Assembly (NCBI GenBank): GCA_002787155.1
Contig: PCVY01000060.1
Location: forward strand, 1,355 to 44,362
DNA from: Candidatus Abzuiibacterium crystallinum
Lineage (GTDB): Bacteria > Omnitrophota > Omnitrophia > Omnitrophales > Abzuiibacteriaceae
Reading direction: 5' to 3'
DNA length: 43,008 nucleotides
Position 1 is the first letter of the stretch, and each line of letters starts with the position of its first letter. Below the pieces are notes generated by a model that searched no databases, was not told the origin of the DNA, and was given only the letters and a program-made list of their open reading frames with translations. Position numbers and translations under genes: made by a program. Below are positions 42,906-43,008 of the stretch, one piece after another.

Positions 42906-43008
42906 GGGCACGTCTTTCTCGGGCGTTAAGATCACCACGCAGTCCCCGCCGTCTGCTGCAAGCAACATACCTTTTGACTCAACCCCGCGGATAACAGCCG
43001 GCTCTAAA
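42885..43008 (-). CDS. metG: Methionyl-tRNA synthetase, C-terminal end
   Basis: The last 40 codons, running off the right edge, encode EPAVIRGVESKGMLLAADGG, then VVILTPEKDVPSGAGIR and a stop. This is the end of the OB-fold tRNA-binding domain (LxGVxSxGMLLAA, then V-P-x-G), the C-terminal appendage of most bacterial MetRS. A free-standing tRNA-binding-domain protein (CsaA or Arc1p-like) would look the same, so the full enzyme is an inference. Confidence 0.8.
   Translation of the reverse strand, partial: LEPAVIRGVESKGMLLAADGGDCVVILTPEKDVPSGAGIR

Overview
The window reads as ordinary chromosomal DNA from a free-living, Gram-negative-type bacterium. It is densely coded, of moderate G+C by eye, with most genes on the minus strand in chains joined by 1-29 bp overlaps. 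Exported proteins with signal peptides, a lipoprotein and an AsmA-like protein point to an outer membrane. FG-GAP proteins, kinase-deaminase fusions, DUF1015 next to pabB, a TIGR04073-like protein and class II ribonucleotide reductase together suggest the PVC group, perhaps Omnitrophota. That placement is inference and rests on no single marker. I see no phage, CRISPR array, transposase or toxin-antitoxin pair.

Layout. 1-3.4 kb: a phosphate-response block, with the start of an exported coiled-coil protein behind a Pho-box-like repeat, then phoR and phoB. 3.1-10 kb: small helical, CBS and membrane proteins, MarC, an MFS carrier, an acyl-CoA desaturase, a cold-shock protein with a long structured leader, a metal-binding YHS/TRASH protein and a secreted glycosidase-like protein. 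10-12.1 kb: initiator tRNA, then amtB-glnK behind a sigma-54-type promoter; the P-II protein lacks the uridylylated tyrosine. 12.2-19 kb: ftsB, eno, purN, rsmI, an AtpI-like protein, polyprenyl synthase, a single-domain response regulator, a SpoU methyltransferase and a kinase-dCMP deaminase fusion. 19-28 kb: FAD oxidase, EamA carrier, TetR regulator, a small envelope operon ending in a pterin dehydratase, HAD, era, AsmA-like, elbB, GATase-like and SDR genes. 28-34 kb: an FG-GAP propeller protein with a consensus promoter and a pseudoknot-like leader, then the B12-dependent ribonucleotide reductase with paired NrdR-type boxes, and an apparent orphan small RNA. 34-42 kb: a tight folate and one-carbon cluster (DUF1015, pabB, pabC, purH, folC, mnmE). 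42-43 kb: a 96-bp tandem repeat, a small membrane protein and the 3' end of metG.

How it fits together. PabB and PabC would make p-aminobenzoate and FolC extends folate; PurH, PurN and MnmE consume one-carbon folates; the dCMP deaminase and NrdJ feed deoxynucleotide synthesis. PhoBR and AmtB/P-II are the phosphate and nitrogen sensing arms. The least explained material is non-coding: a dispersed 105-bp element with 13-bp inverted ends, a cold-shock leader with an internal terminator-like hairpin, the pseudoknot-like leader before the FG-GAP gene, and a roughly 205-nt RNA candidate between mnmE and nrdJ. Several promoters share a sigma-70 pattern with a 17-bp spacer. All functions are assigned by reading motifs; no search was run.
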